DNA from: Nostoc carneum NIES-2107
Lineage (GTDB): Bacteria > Cyanobacteriota > Cyanobacteriia > Cyanobacteriales > Nostocaceae
Assembly (NCBI GenBank): GCA_002368155.1
Contig: AP018180.1
Coordinates: forward strand, 6,342,908 to 6,406,907
Length of the DNA: 64,000 bases
Direction: 5' to 3'
Shown: positions 24,903 to 34,988 of the stretch, one piece after another
Position numbering within the stretch: the stretch's first letter is position 1
How the letters are laid out: every line of letters starts with the position of its first letter
Made by a program: the position numbers and the translations under genes
The notes under the pieces: model-generated
Told to the model about the DNA's origin: nothing
Seen by the model: the letters and a program-made list of their open reading frames with translations, nothing else
Databases searched by the model: none

Positions 24903-26096
24903 CTACTGAGAAAGCGTTTCTATAATAGGACGTACTAGCCAATTAAAACCAACTCTGAGTTGATGATCGAAAGTGGGCAACCGATAAAGATAAGCAAGAC
25001 GACGTGCTAAATATGCCAATGGCCCTTCTAGTTTAATTCCCAAACCCGTTAAAGTAGCATTGTCTACTCCCAGAGCCAGCATTTCTCCTAGCTTTTGATA
25101 TTGGAAGGGAAGCAAAGGGCGATTTGTCAGAGAAGCCCAAATATTCCAAGCAGTGTAATCAGCTTGTTGAAAAGCAGCTTGAGCTGTAGCGGGGACTTGC
25201 TGACCTTGAGCATCAACACAATCTACTAAATCCCCCAAAGCAAAAATTTCTGGATGATCTAGAACTTGTAGAGTAGCTGTAGCTGTAATTTGACCGCGTT
25301 GATTTTGCTTCAGAGGTAGGGATCTAACTACAGGAGTGACTCGCGTTCCGACAGTCCAAATCACCAAATCTACAGGAATTGTATCAACTTGATTTTTATA
25401 TTCTAGGGAAATAGTATCTTGAGCAATAGACTCTACATTGGTTTCTAAATCAATAAATATACCTCGCGCTTCCAAAGCTTTCTTCGCCGCTTCACGGTTA
25501 AAGTCTGGGGAAGTTCGTAAAATTTGGTCGCTGAGTTCTATCAGCCGGAAGCGTCCTCTTTCTCCTAATCTGTCGGCTAACTTACAGGCTAACTCGACAC
25601 CGCTATAACCTGCGCCCACAATTGCTACCCGAATTTTATCAGCCTCGGATTCTTCTAAAACTCGCAAGCGTTCTTCTAAACGGTACACATCAGGGATAGT
25701 GCGGAAGGGGAAAGCATAGGATGTTGCACCAGGAACCAAATCTAGGGGTGTTTCTCCACCTAGCGCCAGCACTAATCTGTCGTATGTGATTTCCGGCCCA
25801 TCTTGTAAATGTACTCGTTGCTGGTCGATATCAATGCTAGACACCACAGCTTGATAAAAGCGTATACCTGTACCTTGTAATAATTCTGCAAATGGTGGGG
25901 CAATTTCCCAAGTTTGGAGTTCGCCAGTCAGCAATTCGTAGAGTAGGGGAGAAAACAAAAAGCGATCGCTTTGATCTACTAGGACAATTTCGGGTTTTTC
26001 TGTAGACTCCCAAGGTAACTGGCTCAAGCGTAAGGCAGTATAGAGACCACCAAAGCCGCCACCCAGGATCACAATTCTATTAGTTCGTTGAGTCAT
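24903..26096 (-). CDS. Type II NADH dehydrogenase-like FAD oxidoreductase (NDH-2)
   Basis: A 397-residue two-dinucleotide-fold enzyme. The FAD motif RIVILGGGFGGLYTALRL is at the N-terminus, the NAD motif VAIVGAGYSGVELACKLADR near residue 160, and FALGDLVDC near 285 closes the FAD site. NDH-2 passes electrons from NAD(P)H to quinone without proton pumping. Cyanobacteria hold several paralogues (NdbA/B/C) with redox-sensing or quinone-modifying roles, and I cannot assign which this is. There is no obvious membrane helix, consistent with peripheral attachment. Confidence 0.88.
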   Translation of the reverse strand: MTQRTNRIVILGGGFGGLYTALRLSQLPWESTEKPEIVLVDQSDRFLFSPLLYELLTGELQTWEIAPPFAELLQGTGIRFYQAVVSSIDIDQQRVHLQDGPEITYDRLVLALGGETPLDLVPGATSYAFPFRTIPDVYRLEERLRVLEESEADKIRVAIVGAGYSGVELACKLADRLGERGRFRLIELSDQILRTSPDFNREAAKKALEARGIFIDLETNVESIAQDTISLEYKNQVDTIPVDLVIWTVGTRVTPVVRSLPLKQNQRGQITATATLQVLDHPEIFALGDLVDCVDAQGQQVPATAQAAFQQADYTAWNIWASLTNRPLLPFQYQKLGEMLALGVDNATLTGLGIKLEGPLAYLARRLAYLYRLPTFDHQLRVGFNWLVRPIIETLSQ

Positions 26097-26282
26097 TTGT
26101 TCTTAGGGAATATCCATCCCAATTGGGCAACTATCATTCAGTGTAATGATTTATTTCTGCCTATTGCATGGGAACAATAAACTTAGGCCCACAAAGGCTG
26201 CTCAATTTACTCATATCACCTAGTAATGTTTCCAGGTGAGTTAAAAAACAGCAATACTGTGAACTGGTAGTGCCACACTTAG

Positions 26283-27983
26283 ATGACTCCAATCAATTTT
26301 CGTAAGTTAGTCACCCAAAAAGAATTTCTGGCCATCCTCAATCACCTGGAAAGGGAGATGGGCACTACTATTTGTATTGAAGATATCAAGGGTACAGCAC
26401 TAATAGGTATTAAAAGTGATGCCAGCCTGTCTAGATACCCAGTGCTACTGCTAGAAGAAGTAATTGGTTGGGTAGTTGGGGATCAAAAAGCAGCTAGTAT
26501 TGCTACGCTCATTTCCTACCTAGCACAACAGCAATCTGAGAAAAAGTCATTAGCTAAGGAATTGTTAGAAAAGTATCAAGAAATAGACTTATTTCAAGAC
26601 CTTTCTACACAAGTTACCGCCAGCTTAGATGTGCAAGAAATTGCCCGACTGGTGATTGAGGAAGCGAGAACATGCATTCCTTCTAGCTGTGGTGCAATTT
26701 TATGGTTAGATGACAAAACTAGTTGGCTGAAAATTCTCTGGGAATATGGCGAACTTAGCTCATGGTCAGAACCCCTCAAACTAGGTCAAGGAATCATCGG
26801 TACAATTCTGCGATCGCGTAAAGGTGAAATACTCAACAATTTGCTTGCAGATCCCAGATTTGTGGAGATGGAACCTAAAGTTAGCTCTCTGATTTGCGTA
26901 CCCTTACTGTCTAAAAAGCAGCTAACTGGGGCGATCGTTATGTGTAATCAGAGTCATACTACCTACTCTACTAAAGACTGGAAACTGCTGAGTATTTTGG
27001 CATTGCAAGCAGCAGGTGCAATTGAAAAAGCGCTGCTTTACGAGCAAAGTTGTAGTGCTGCACAAGTCGCTCAAGAACAAGCGCAGCAACTCCAGCTAAC
27101 TCTGTTTGAACTTCAGCAAACCCAGAGAAAGCTGATTCAAAGTGAGAAAATGTCTTCTCTAGGTAACTTGGTTGCAGAAGTTGCTCACGACATGAATAAT
27201 CCCATTAACTATGTCAGTGGTAACCTCAGCCATATTCAACAATCTACGCAAGACATTTTAGATTTATTACAACTTTATCAACATCACTATCCCAAGCCAG
27301 TACCAGAAATTCAAACTGTTATCGAAAATCTCGATTTAGACTTTCTCATCGAAGATTTGACGAAAATGCTATCCTCCATGATTGTAGGAGTGGGGCGAAT
27401 GCGCCAACTGGCCTTAACTCTGAGAAACTTCTCCCGCTTAGATCAGGCAAAGATGAAGCCAGTTGACATTCATGAAGGAATCGAAAGTACCCTGCTCATC
27501 TTACAAGGACGATTTAAGCCCAGAGAAAGAAACTTAGGTATTCAGATTATTAAAGAATATGGTGATATACCCTTGGTTGAAGGCTACGCCAATCAGCTCA
27601 ACCAGGTATTTATGAATTTAATTGCCAATGCGATCGATGCTTTAGAGGAGTCAATGATCAGTTGTCCGTGGCCAGCTATGGCGGCGAAAACACCTGAGAA
27701 TTACCAAATTCGCATTTCTACTGAGATAGTTAACTCGAATTGGCTAAAAATTCAAATTGGTGATAACGGCCCAGGTATTCCAGAAAATATTCAAGAGCGA
27801 TTATTTGAGCCATTTTTTACTACTAAACCTATTGGTAAAGGTACTGGATTAGGTCTATCTATCAGCTACCAAATTATCGAAAAACATGGTGGTTTCTTGC
27901 GTTGTATATCTCAGATGGGAAAGGGAACTACCTTTAGTATTGAAATTCCGATTATGCACAATACTGATATCTCTACTGATTAA
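26283..27983 (+). CDS. GAF-domain sensor histidine kinase
   Basis: A 566-residue soluble kinase. Residues 1-100 are an unassigned sensor-like region and 115-255 a GAF domain. A coiled linker (255-290) leads to the dimerisation/phosphoacceptor helix, SEKMSSLGNLVAEVAHDMNN with H302. The ATPase domain shows NLIANAIDAL (N box), GDNGPGIPENI, FEPFFTTKPIGKGTGLGLSI (G boxes). The GAF lacks an obvious bilin-binding cysteine context, so the ligand is unknown. No membrane helices are present. The single-domain response regulator 0.5 kb downstream is a possible partner. Confidence 0.9.
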   Translation: MTPINFRKLVTQKEFLAILNHLEREMGTTICIEDIKGTALIGIKSDASLSRYPVLLLEEVIGWVVGDQKAASIATLISYLAQQQSEKKSLAKELLEKYQEIDLFQDLSTQVTASLDVQEIARLVIEEARTCIPSSCGAILWLDDKTSWLKILWEYGELSSWSEPLKLGQGIIGTILRSRKGEILNNLLADPRFVEMEPKVSSLICVPLLSKKQLTGAIVMCNQSHTTYSTKDWKLLSILALQAAGAIEKALLYEQSCSAAQVAQEQAQQLQLTLFELQQTQRKLIQSEKMSSLGNLVAEVAHDMNNPINYVSGNLSHIQQSTQDILDLLQLYQHHYPKPVPEIQTVIENLDLDFLIEDLTKMLSSMIVGVGRMRQLALTLRNFSRLDQAKMKPVDIHEGIESTLLILQGRFKPRERNLGIQIIKEYGDIPLVEGYANQLNQVFMNLIANAIDALEESMISCPWPAMAAKTPENYQIRISTEIVNSNWLKIQIGDNGPGIPENIQERLFEPFFTTKPIGKGTGLGLSISYQIIEKHGGFLRCISQMGKGTTFSIEIPIMHNTDISTD

Positions 27984-28469
27984 TATGAAAACAAAGTAAG
28001 AAATCTATTATTGACTTTATTCTAATTTTTTTAAGAAAAAATTAATTAGTAATTTCACAGGACTTTATTTATTAATATGAAATCCTTATTAATTCTTAGT
28101 TGTAAATAAAGTAATTATTACTATTATCTCTTGTGCATCAGCTAAGTAATAATTTATTGTCATCTTGTAATAGTTTTTAGGGGATTGCCACATATAGCAG
28201 GCTTCACAATTAATATTTTAGTAGTAAATAAAAACTTCTAAACCTTATAAATACTGACAGACATATTAAATACACAGGTATACAATGTTATTGGCACATC
28301 TGTAAGTAAAGCAAAGATGCCAATATTGCTAACAAGTAATTCAAGGAGGATGATTGTTTGAGTTTGATTTTATCATTGTTCAATTCAGGGAAAATAATTA
28401 CACAAGGGTTCATCTAAATATTTATTAGTTATTTTATCTGGAAGTTATCAGGGAAAAAATTGATTTTAT
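27984..28469. other. AT-rich intergenic region between kinase and response regulator
   Basis: About 490 bp, more than 70% A+T by eye, with no supported gene. An AAGGAGG at 28343-28349 precedes a TTG, but the following frame stops quickly. The long gap makes a simple kinase-regulator operon less certain. Confidence 0.5.
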
Positions 28470-28880
28470 ATGAACAAGAAGCTACTAATTGTTGATGATG
28501 ACGCTAGTATGCGTTTGCTAATGGAGGAAGTTCTAGAAAGCCTAGAAGATGAACAAGTAGAATTATTGACGGCTAAAAATGGTGAAGAAGCATTAGAAAT
28601 TATTCAAACAGAAAAGCCCAAACTGGTCTTTTTGGACATAATTATGCCGAAAATGGATGGGTTAGAAGTTTGTAATACTGTTAAGAACAAACTAGCAATA
28701 TCAGATATTTACATTGTCATGCTGACTGCCAATGGTCAGGAATACGATAAACAACAAGGTATTGATGTCGGCGCAGATTTATATATAACCAAGCCTTTTC
28801 GCCCTAATATAGTACTAAATATTTCTAGAGAGGTATTAGGTTTACCCGTTGCTGTGGAATTGGCAAAAGACGGTTTGTAA
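28470..28880 (+). CDS. Single-domain response regulator (CheY-like)
   Basis: A 136-residue receiver domain alone. The acidic pocket is in LIVDDDAS, the phosphoacceptor Asp in LVFLDIIMPKMDGLE (about D53), the conserved Thr in VMLTANG and the Lys in ITKPFRP. There is no output domain, so it acts by protein contact or in a phosphorelay. It follows the GAF kinase on the same strand. Confidence 0.92.
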   Translation: MNKKLLIVDDDASMRLLMEEVLESLEDEQVELLTAKNGEEALEIIQTEKPKLVFLDIIMPKMDGLEVCNTVKNKLAISDIYIVMLTANGQEYDKQQGIDVGADLYITKPFRPNIVLNISREVLGLPVAVELAKDGL

Positions 28881-28923
28881 CAAAGACAAACCGCCTGGAA
28901 TTTAAACTTTAAGAAAAAGGCAA

Positions 28924-29169
28924 TTAATTGCCCCCAGTGGTGATAGCTTTATTATGTATGGGGGGATCTTCTGGTTTTCTCTGCCATTGACCACCGTTAC
29001 CTTGTTGGTATTCATTCCTGACGCTATTCCAAGCAACTTCACGCGCTCCATTTTCACTCATACCGTCTTTTTGAGCCGCATTGAATGCTGCAAAGAAAAT
29101 CTGTTGAGCGTGTTCAGGAAGTTGCTCTCTGATATCCTCTGGTAATTCGTCTATCTTGTTATAAGACAT
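28924..29169 (-). CDS. ChaB-family small protein
   Basis: An 81-residue protein resembling ChaB: YNKIDELPEDIREQLPEHAQ, then IFFAAFNAAQKDG and AREVAWNSVRNEYQQGNGGQW. ChaB was named as a regulator of the ChaA cation antiporter, but its role outside enterobacteria is unclear, and no chaA is in this window. The C-terminal 20 residues are low complexity. It stands alone. Confidence 0.85.
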   Translation of the reverse strand: MSYNKIDELPEDIREQLPEHAQQIFFAAFNAAQKDGMSENGAREVAWNSVRNEYQQGNGGQWQRKPEDPPIHNKAITTGGN

Positions 29170-29514
29170 AAACCTACTCCAGTTATCTATTCTTTAGGTT
29201 TATGTTAAAAACTGAATAATTACATTTCCTCTGCTAGCAGAGATATACGAATACTATACTTTTGGCTGAGTCAGAAGATGTGCAAATCAACCCTAGAAGA
29301 TATCACCTAAACGGTTTATTGTGAGGGTGGGAAAGATGCTCACAATAAATTGATATACCTATAGTTGTTCTCATATTGCTGAGGTACAGCAATAAAAATT
29401 TAACAGCCGTTCGCGTAGCGTTCCGCAGGAATGAAAGAGGATTAACGCAGATACACGCCGATAATTTTGTATTTTACTAGGCTATAAAAGCCTATAATAT
29501 TTCAATATTATAGG
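29170..29514. other. Intergenic region with dispersed repeat fragment
   Basis: About 345 bp. GTTCGCGTAGCGTTCCGCAG near 29409-29428 is a motif I know as a dispersed cyanobacterial repeat. No gene is supported. The right end carries the PLD gene's terminator. Confidence 0.5.
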
Positions 29515-29516
29515 CT
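29486..29516 (-). terminator. Terminator overlapping the PLD-like gene stop
   Basis: AGCCTATAATATT (29489-29501) and AATATTATAGGCT (29504-29516) are perfect 13-base complements with a 2-base centre. On the minus strand TTTTAT follows. The hairpin includes the last bases of the gene's stop codon. Confidence 0.75.
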
Positions 29517-31143
29517 AAAAAGTGACAGTATCTTGCCATTTATTTATCATTTTGGTACTAATACCAGAGACTTTTTCTAAATCATTTAAAGATGTAAACT
29601 TTTGTTGTTGACGAGCAATAATTATTCGCTGTGCTAATTTTTTACCAACACCAGGTAGCGTAGCTAATTCTTCTAAGCTAGCGGTATTGAGATTGATTTT
29701 AGGAGCTATTTGACTTGGACTGGATGTTGGAGATTTAATTTGCGGACATTGTTTAGCTTCGGTTGTAATTTTTTGTTGAATAGTAAGTGGTAAACCAAGT
29801 TTTACCTTTGTATAAAGACGACCAAATTCACGTACATAATGAGCAGCAACCTTAGGATTTTCAATTACTAGTAGGGTTTCATCGTTACCATTATTAGCGG
29901 CTTCTGACCAATTATGAGAACCTGTAATTACTGTATTACCATCAATTACAGCAAATTTGTGATGCAATAAATCGCCTTTTGGTAAAGTTGGTACACCAAC
30001 AGTAGTAATAGGATTTTTCCAAGGGCGGTTATCTACTTCATATTTACATTCTTCAGCTAGTGCAAATCCCATCATATCTAAGCCTTCGCTGTAAGAACGA
30101 TAGGCAAATTGTGGTTCAATTAAAGCGCGAATATTGACTTTGTTTTGATGGCGACTTTCGAGGATATTAGCTAGTTGTTGATCGGAAAATACAAACAATG
30201 CCATATCCACATACTTTGTAGCTGATTCTAATGTATTAGCTATTAAACCATTTGTACTCTGACTCCAAGGTTGAGTAGGAGAAGTTGGCGAAAACTGTAC
30301 AGTAATTTTAGTTTCACCTAAAGTAATAGTTTTTGGCGATCGCACTGGTTTTTGCAAACCAAATCGGCTATCTGGCTTACCACCTGGGCCATCACCCCAC
30401 ATGGTGTTAAACTCTTCTGTAAATAAAGCTGCTAGTTCTGGACTCTCAATTTTTAAGAAGTTATTGGTATTGCCTAAACTACTAGGATTGCTGTAGTCTC
30501 CAAAAACGTCGCTCAACGTGAAATTCGCAGAAGTAACAATCACAATACTATTATCTACAATCACAAATTTGTGATGCATTAAACTGCTACCTGCTGTCCC
30601 ATCGGCTTTGTCATCTATTAAAGAAACTTTGGCATTTTGCAAGATAATTAAAGCATCTCTTTGATTAGTTTCTTCAGGACTGAGTTGATTATCCTGGTTA
30701 ATATCTATAAATTTCCGAAATTCTTGATAGCGTTCTTGTTCTCTTTTTTCTAACTTGCTAATTTCCTCGCTTGTAAAGCTACTCCAAGGACGACTATAGG
30801 TATTTTCTAAAATTAATCTGACTTTGACTCCAGCTTTTTGTCTGTCTACTAAAGCTTGAGCAACTTTGGGTAAACGTAATTCTTGAACGGCGACATCGAC
30901 AGTAGATTTCGCTTGAGAAATTGTATCGACAATCTGCTGTTCTAAATTATCTCCCAAACGGACTTGCCGACGATAAGGTTCGGTAAATTCTGAGGATTCG
31001 GAATGGTTAAAGTAAACCTGTACTAATGGATCTTGCGGTAGGGGTGCGGGAAGTTTATTGAATGACTGCACTTTTTGACAACCAGCAAGAGCCAGAATCA
31101 GCAAGCAAATACAATAATTATAGGGACGAGAGAAACAAGACAC
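29515..31143 (-). CDS. Phospholipase D-like lipoprotein with EF-hand-like loop and C-terminal HhH
   Basis: A 542-residue protein with two HKD motifs, MHHKFVIVDNS (H190, K192, D197) and LHHKFAVIDGN, each followed by a conserved Ser/Asn segment. This is the full bipartite active site of the PLD/nuclease superfamily. It begins with a lipoprotein signal, LLILALAGC with C22 as lipidation site. Between them lies DINQDNQLSPEE (147-158), a good EF-hand calcium loop. The last 60 residues, LNTASLEELATLPGVGKKLA and on, form a ComEA-like helix-hairpin-helix DNA-binding domain. The combination points to an extracytoplasmic, possibly calcium-dependent nuclease more than a lipase. Confidence 0.88.
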   Translation of the reverse strand: MSCFSRPYNYCICLLILALAGCQKVQSFNKLPAPLPQDPLVQVYFNHSESSEFTEPYRRQVRLGDNLEQQIVDTISQAKSTVDVAVQELRLPKVAQALVDRQKAGVKVRLILENTYSRPWSSFTSEEISKLEKREQERYQEFRKFIDINQDNQLSPEETNQRDALIILQNAKVSLIDDKADGTAGSSLMHHKFVIVDNSIVIVTSANFTLSDVFGDYSNPSSLGNTNNFLKIESPELAALFTEEFNTMWGDGPGGKPDSRFGLQKPVRSPKTITLGETKITVQFSPTSPTQPWSQSTNGLIANTLESATKYVDMALFVFSDQQLANILESRHQNKVNIRALIEPQFAYRSYSEGLDMMGFALAEECKYEVDNRPWKNPITTVGVPTLPKGDLLHHKFAVIDGNTVITGSHNWSEAANNGNDETLLVIENPKVAAHYVREFGRLYTKVKLGLPLTIQQKITTEAKQCPQIKSPTSSPSQIAPKINLNTASLEELATLPGVGKKLAQRIIIARQQQKFTSLNDLEKVSGISTKMINKWQDTVTF

Positions 31144-31288
31144 AGGAATTTGGCTAGATATGCTTTAAAGGTGAATAGATAATATTATTCCCACAATTGA
31201 GTATGTCCGGTGCTTATAAAGACACTAACGAAAGCTTTTGCTAAGATTGGTTACATAATTTAACATTTTGTTTTTTATTTAGAAATTT

Positions 31289-32593
31289 ATGCAGACTGTT
31301 CTCAAGTCAAATCAAGAACAAGTCACTCGATTGTTTTCTAATTTGGAATTTGATGGCAATCAGTTAAGTCATCAACCAGGTAGCTTGTTGGGAAGTACGG
31401 CGCTGATTGCTGGAACAACGGTTGGTGCAGGAATATTGGCATTACCTGCGGTGACTTTACCCTCTGGGGTTGTACCATCAACAGTCTTGCTGGTTGGTGT
31501 ATGGTTATACACCTTAATCTCAGGATTATTAATTGCTGAAGCTACCGTCAATACTATGCGTGTTGCTGGCCGTCCCAGTGTGGGGATGTTGGCAATGATT
31601 GAAAATACCCTCGGCGTTGTGGGTGGGCGCATTGCTGGTGGGACTTACTTATTGCTACACTATGCCCTTTTGGTAGCATACACTACCCAAGGCGGTGAGA
31701 TTTTAGGTTCTGCGATCGCCAATTTATTGGGCATACCCCACCAATTACCTGCATGGTTAGGCACAATTGTTTTCACCCTGATATTTGGCGGGATTATGTA
31801 TCTGGGGCGCGAAAAGTTTGTGGAAAAACTCAATAGCGTATTTGTCGCCATTGTTTTAGTATCATTTCTCGGATTATTGCTGCTAGCTGGCGAACAGGTG
31901 AAAACCACGCAATTATTATTTCAAAATTGGAGTGCTTTAGGTAGCGCTGTTTCTGTGATGGCTGTAGCGCTGTTTTACCATAACGTTGTGCCAGTGGTGG
32001 TGACACAGCTAGAAGGCGACACCCGCAAAATTCGGCAGTCTATTGTGATTGGTTCTCTGATTCCCTTAATTATGTTCTTGGCGTGGAATGCGGTAATTTT
32101 GGGCAGCGTCAATCCCGAGATACTTCAGAAGACTGTCGATGGTAGAACTATATTTGACCCTTTGCAAATTCTGCGCTCTGGTAGTGCTGGAGAATGGTTA
32201 GGCGTGTTAGTTTCGATTTTCTCAGAATTTGCGATCGCCACATCATTCATTGGATTTGTCTATGGCTTGCTAGATTTCTTGCAAGAAATATTCTTTGTTA
32301 CCCAAGTACAATTTTCTAGCCGTCTACCGCTTTATTCGGTGATTCTTTTACCTGCTATGAGTTTAGGGGCAATTAATCCCAAAATTTTCTTTATTGCTCT
32401 AGATTATGTCGGCACATTCAACATTACAGTTTTAGCAGGTATAATTCCCGCGCTGATGACTTGGAAGCAACGCCACAATTTAGAACATTCACATAAAATT
32501 CACCAACCACTCGTCCCTGGCGGGAAGGTGACACTAATAGCGATGATTGGGATTGCATTAGCAATTATTGGCAAGGAAATTTGGGCGCTGTAA
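31289..32593 (+). CDS. Aromatic amino-acid/tyrosine permease family transporter (HAAAP)
   Basis: A 434-residue membrane protein with about eleven hydrophobic helices. The first reads LLGSTALIAGTTVGAGILAL, the G-rich unwound helix typical of TyrP/Mtr-type aromatic amino-acid transporters. A hydrophilic N-terminus of about 30 residues precedes it. Substrate choice among Tyr, Trp and Phe cannot be read from sequence. It converges with the hybrid kinase gene, with a perfect hairpin repeat between them. Confidence 0.88.
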   Translation: MQTVLKSNQEQVTRLFSNLEFDGNQLSHQPGSLLGSTALIAGTTVGAGILALPAVTLPSGVVPSTVLLVGVWLYTLISGLLIAEATVNTMRVAGRPSVGMLAMIENTLGVVGGRIAGGTYLLLHYALLVAYTTQGGEILGSAIANLLGIPHQLPAWLGTIVFTLIFGGIMYLGREKFVEKLNSVFVAIVLVSFLGLLLLAGEQVKTTQLLFQNWSALGSAVSVMAVALFYHNVVPVVVTQLEGDTRKIRQSIVIGSLIPLIMFLAWNAVILGSVNPEILQKTVDGRTIFDPLQILRSGSAGEWLGVLVSIFSEFAIATSFIGFVYGLLDFLQEIFFVTQVQFSSRLPLYSVILLPAMSLGAINPKIFFIALDYVGTFNITVLAGIIPALMTWKQRHNLEHSHKIHQPLVPGGKVTLIAMIGIALAIIGKEIWAL

Positions 32594-32608
32594 AGTTCTG
32601 AGTTGCAA

Positions 32609-32630
32609 CAGACGCGATTCATCGCGTCTG
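32609..32630. repeat. CAGACGCGAT hairpin repeat between convergent genes
   Basis: CAGACGCGAT-TC-ATCGCGTCTG is a perfect 10-bp hairpin. A second copy of the AGACGCGAT core lies at 37925-37944, so this is a dispersed palindrome. Here it may also end both convergent transcripts. Confidence 0.7.
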
Positions 32631-32660
32631 TACAAGAGTGCTGAGTAAAAATGCTAGCTT

Positions 32661-34988
32661 CTAGTTCCTGGCTACTAAGCTGGCTACCACATCAGCCAAG
32701 TGTGTTGGCTCTAGGGGTTTAGGGATGTGCATTTGATAGCCGGAAGCGATCGCTTTAATTTTATCTTCTTCGCGGGCAAAGGCTGTCACTGCTATAGCTG
32801 GAATATGCACATCTACGTCACTTTCCCAATCTCGGACTTTGCGGATAAAATCGTAACCGTCTTCTAGCGGCATACCGATATCGCAAAGAATGACGGCGGG
32901 TTTCCAGTCAAATACTTTGTTGAGTGCTTGTGCTGCAGAGGCGCAAGTGCATACTTCTGCCCCCTGTTGCATGAGTATTGCGGAAACTAAATCGCGTGCG
33001 TCAGGATCGTCATCCACCACCAGCACCCGTACATTCTTAAGTTTGTCAGAGTTTTTGTAAGTGCCATTTGCAGATGTGATCGGTGGGGTGCTAATGCTTT
33101 CCTGACGCGCAATCACAGGAAGTTTCATAGTGAAAGTTGCCCCCTTCCCTTCTCCATCACTATCAGCTTGCACTGTCCCACCATGAAGCTCAACCAAATG
33201 ACGGACAATCGCCAAACCCAGGCCTAAGCCGCCATATTCCCTGGTGGTTGAGCCGTCGGCTTGACGGAAGCGCTCAAAGACGTATGGCAGGAATTCTGCT
33301 TTGATACCTACACCAGTGTCACGCACTCTCACCTCAACTAGTGAGTCAACTTGCTGAAGTTGCACTTCCACCCATCCACCTTGAGGTGTGAATTTAACCG
33401 CATTGGCGAGCAGATTCCATACTACCTGCTGAAGTCGATTTTGGTCTCCTAAAACAGGTTCAACATTGGTAAGTTGTACTTGTAAATCGATGTCTTTGAC
33501 TTCCGCCGCGTGGCGCATCGAATCGATAGCACTAATAATTACGGTAGCTAAATTTAACGGCTGTGTTTCCAGGCGGAGTTTTCCCAGAATAATCCGCGAT
33601 GTGTCGAGGAGGTCATTGACTAATTGTGCTTGAGCTTTGGCATTTCGCTCGATAGTAGCGATCGCATTTTTTGTCTTTTCTGGATTAAGCTTCCCCCCAC
33701 GTAGCAACTGAGCCCAGCCAAAGATGGCGTTGAGAGGGGTTCTCAGTTCGTGAGAGACAGTAATTAAGAACTCATCTTTGAGACGGTTAGCCGCCTCAGC
33801 TTCAGCTCGCGCTGCTTCCACCTGCATCAAATGTTCGTTCCGCTCACGTTCCCGTTGCAACAGCAGGTTAGCTGAAAATTCTAAGGCTTCGCCTAACAAG
33901 GCCACTTCCTGAATGCTTGAGGGATTGATGCGAGGATATTCACCATTAGCGAGCGCTTCTGCGGCACCAGCCGCCTCAGTGATGCCTTGAGAAATCCGCT
34001 GCGAGAGAACCAAAGCACCTACACCACTGACTAAGAGCAACGCCAAACCAGAGCCAATTACTAGCCACATTGCACGACGAGCCGGACTTTCAATTATTTC
34101 CACGGGAACGACAACGGCGGTCGTCCAGTTCGAGAAATTTGCTCGACTGAAGGCAACATACACAGGCACTCCTTCCAAAGTAGTCTCGCGGTAAACACCC
34201 TCATTTGTTGCTGCGATTCGCTGGCGAAAAGACGGGGTACCTGGCTTGCCCACAAAGCGCTCAGGATGAAGAGTCCGAGCCACAACAATTCCATGACCAT
34301 CAATGACAGTACGTGTCCATTCCCCATCCACAGTTGTTTGGGTCTTGATAGTGTGAATGAGCGATTCTGAGGAGATGAGAGCAGTCAGCACATATAGTAG
34401 TTTGCCGTTCCGCACTACTGGAACACGCACAGGAAATGCCCATTGCCGCTTGAAAGGTGCAAAGGCGAGGTAGCCCACTTTTGGCTGCTGTGTTTCCACA
34501 ACACGCTGTACACTTTCAGGCTCATTTGTAAAAGGTAGTGCGCTGCCAAAGGGACGAAAAGTATTCAATATCTGGCGTTTGTTTGGCGTGAGCAGGATCA
34601 CACCCAACCAAGTTGGCTGCGTCTCTAATGTACGCTGCGCCTCGTTATAAAAGACTTTTAAGTCATTGTTGTCAAGTCGGTCAGAGGCAGCCAGTGCTTG
34701 TAGTGTTCTGGTTGTGCTAGAAACCTCACGCTCTACATTTTGTGTAAGATTGCGTGCTGCTAGCAGCAAGCGGCGCTCTGATGACGCACGTTCATTCAAC
34801 GTGAGTTTTTGTACAATCGCAACAGCAAATAGGACAACAGGGAGTAAGACCCCTGCCACAAGTAATACCAGGTGCCATTTGAGAGCAAGTGTACGTCCAC
34901 CGCAAGCATTCAAGCTGTAATTTCTACTTGTTGTACGCAAACTGACTCCCTGATGTGAAGGAAGTTTGGTTCGATTTGTTCTTGTCAC
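32661..34988 (-). CDS. Hybrid sensor histidine kinase with extracytoplasmic Cache-like domain
   Basis: A 775-residue protein. Membrane helices lie at about 38-61 and 308-330 and enclose an extracytoplasmic domain of about 245 residues that looks like a double Cache sensor. A HAMP-like segment and a coil lead to the kinase core, ITVSHELRTPLNAIFGWAQL. The ATPase domain has NLLANAVKFT, RDTGVGI and GLGLGLAIVRHL. A C-terminal receiver (VLVVDDDPDARDLV, acceptor Asp in ILCDIGMP) makes it a hybrid. The ligand is unknown; Cache domains often bind amino acids or organic acids, and an amino-acid permease is the neighbour. Confidence 0.92.
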   Translation of the reverse strand: MTRTNRTKLPSHQGVSLRTTSRNYSLNACGGRTLALKWHLVLLVAGVLLPVVLFAVAIVQKLTLNERASSERRLLLAARNLTQNVEREVSSTTRTLQALAASDRLDNNDLKVFYNEAQRTLETQPTWLGVILLTPNKRQILNTFRPFGSALPFTNEPESVQRVVETQQPKVGYLAFAPFKRQWAFPVRVPVVRNGKLLYVLTALISSESLIHTIKTQTTVDGEWTRTVIDGHGIVVARTLHPERFVGKPGTPSFRQRIAATNEGVYRETTLEGVPVYVAFSRANFSNWTTAVVVPVEIIESPARRAMWLVIGSGLALLLVSGVGALVLSQRISQGITEAAGAAEALANGEYPRINPSSIQEVALLGEALEFSANLLLQRERERNEHLMQVEAARAEAEAANRLKDEFLITVSHELRTPLNAIFGWAQLLRGGKLNPEKTKNAIATIERNAKAQAQLVNDLLDTSRIILGKLRLETQPLNLATVIISAIDSMRHAAEVKDIDLQVQLTNVEPVLGDQNRLQQVVWNLLANAVKFTPQGGWVEVQLQQVDSLVEVRVRDTGVGIKAEFLPYVFERFRQADGSTTREYGGLGLGLAIVRHLVELHGGTVQADSDGEGKGATFTMKLPVIARQESISTPPITSANGTYKNSDKLKNVRVLVVDDDPDARDLVSAILMQQGAEVCTCASAAQALNKVFDWKPAVILCDIGMPLEDGYDFIRKVRDWESDVDVHIPAIAVTAFAREEDKIKAIASGYQMHIPKPLEPTHLADVVASLVARN

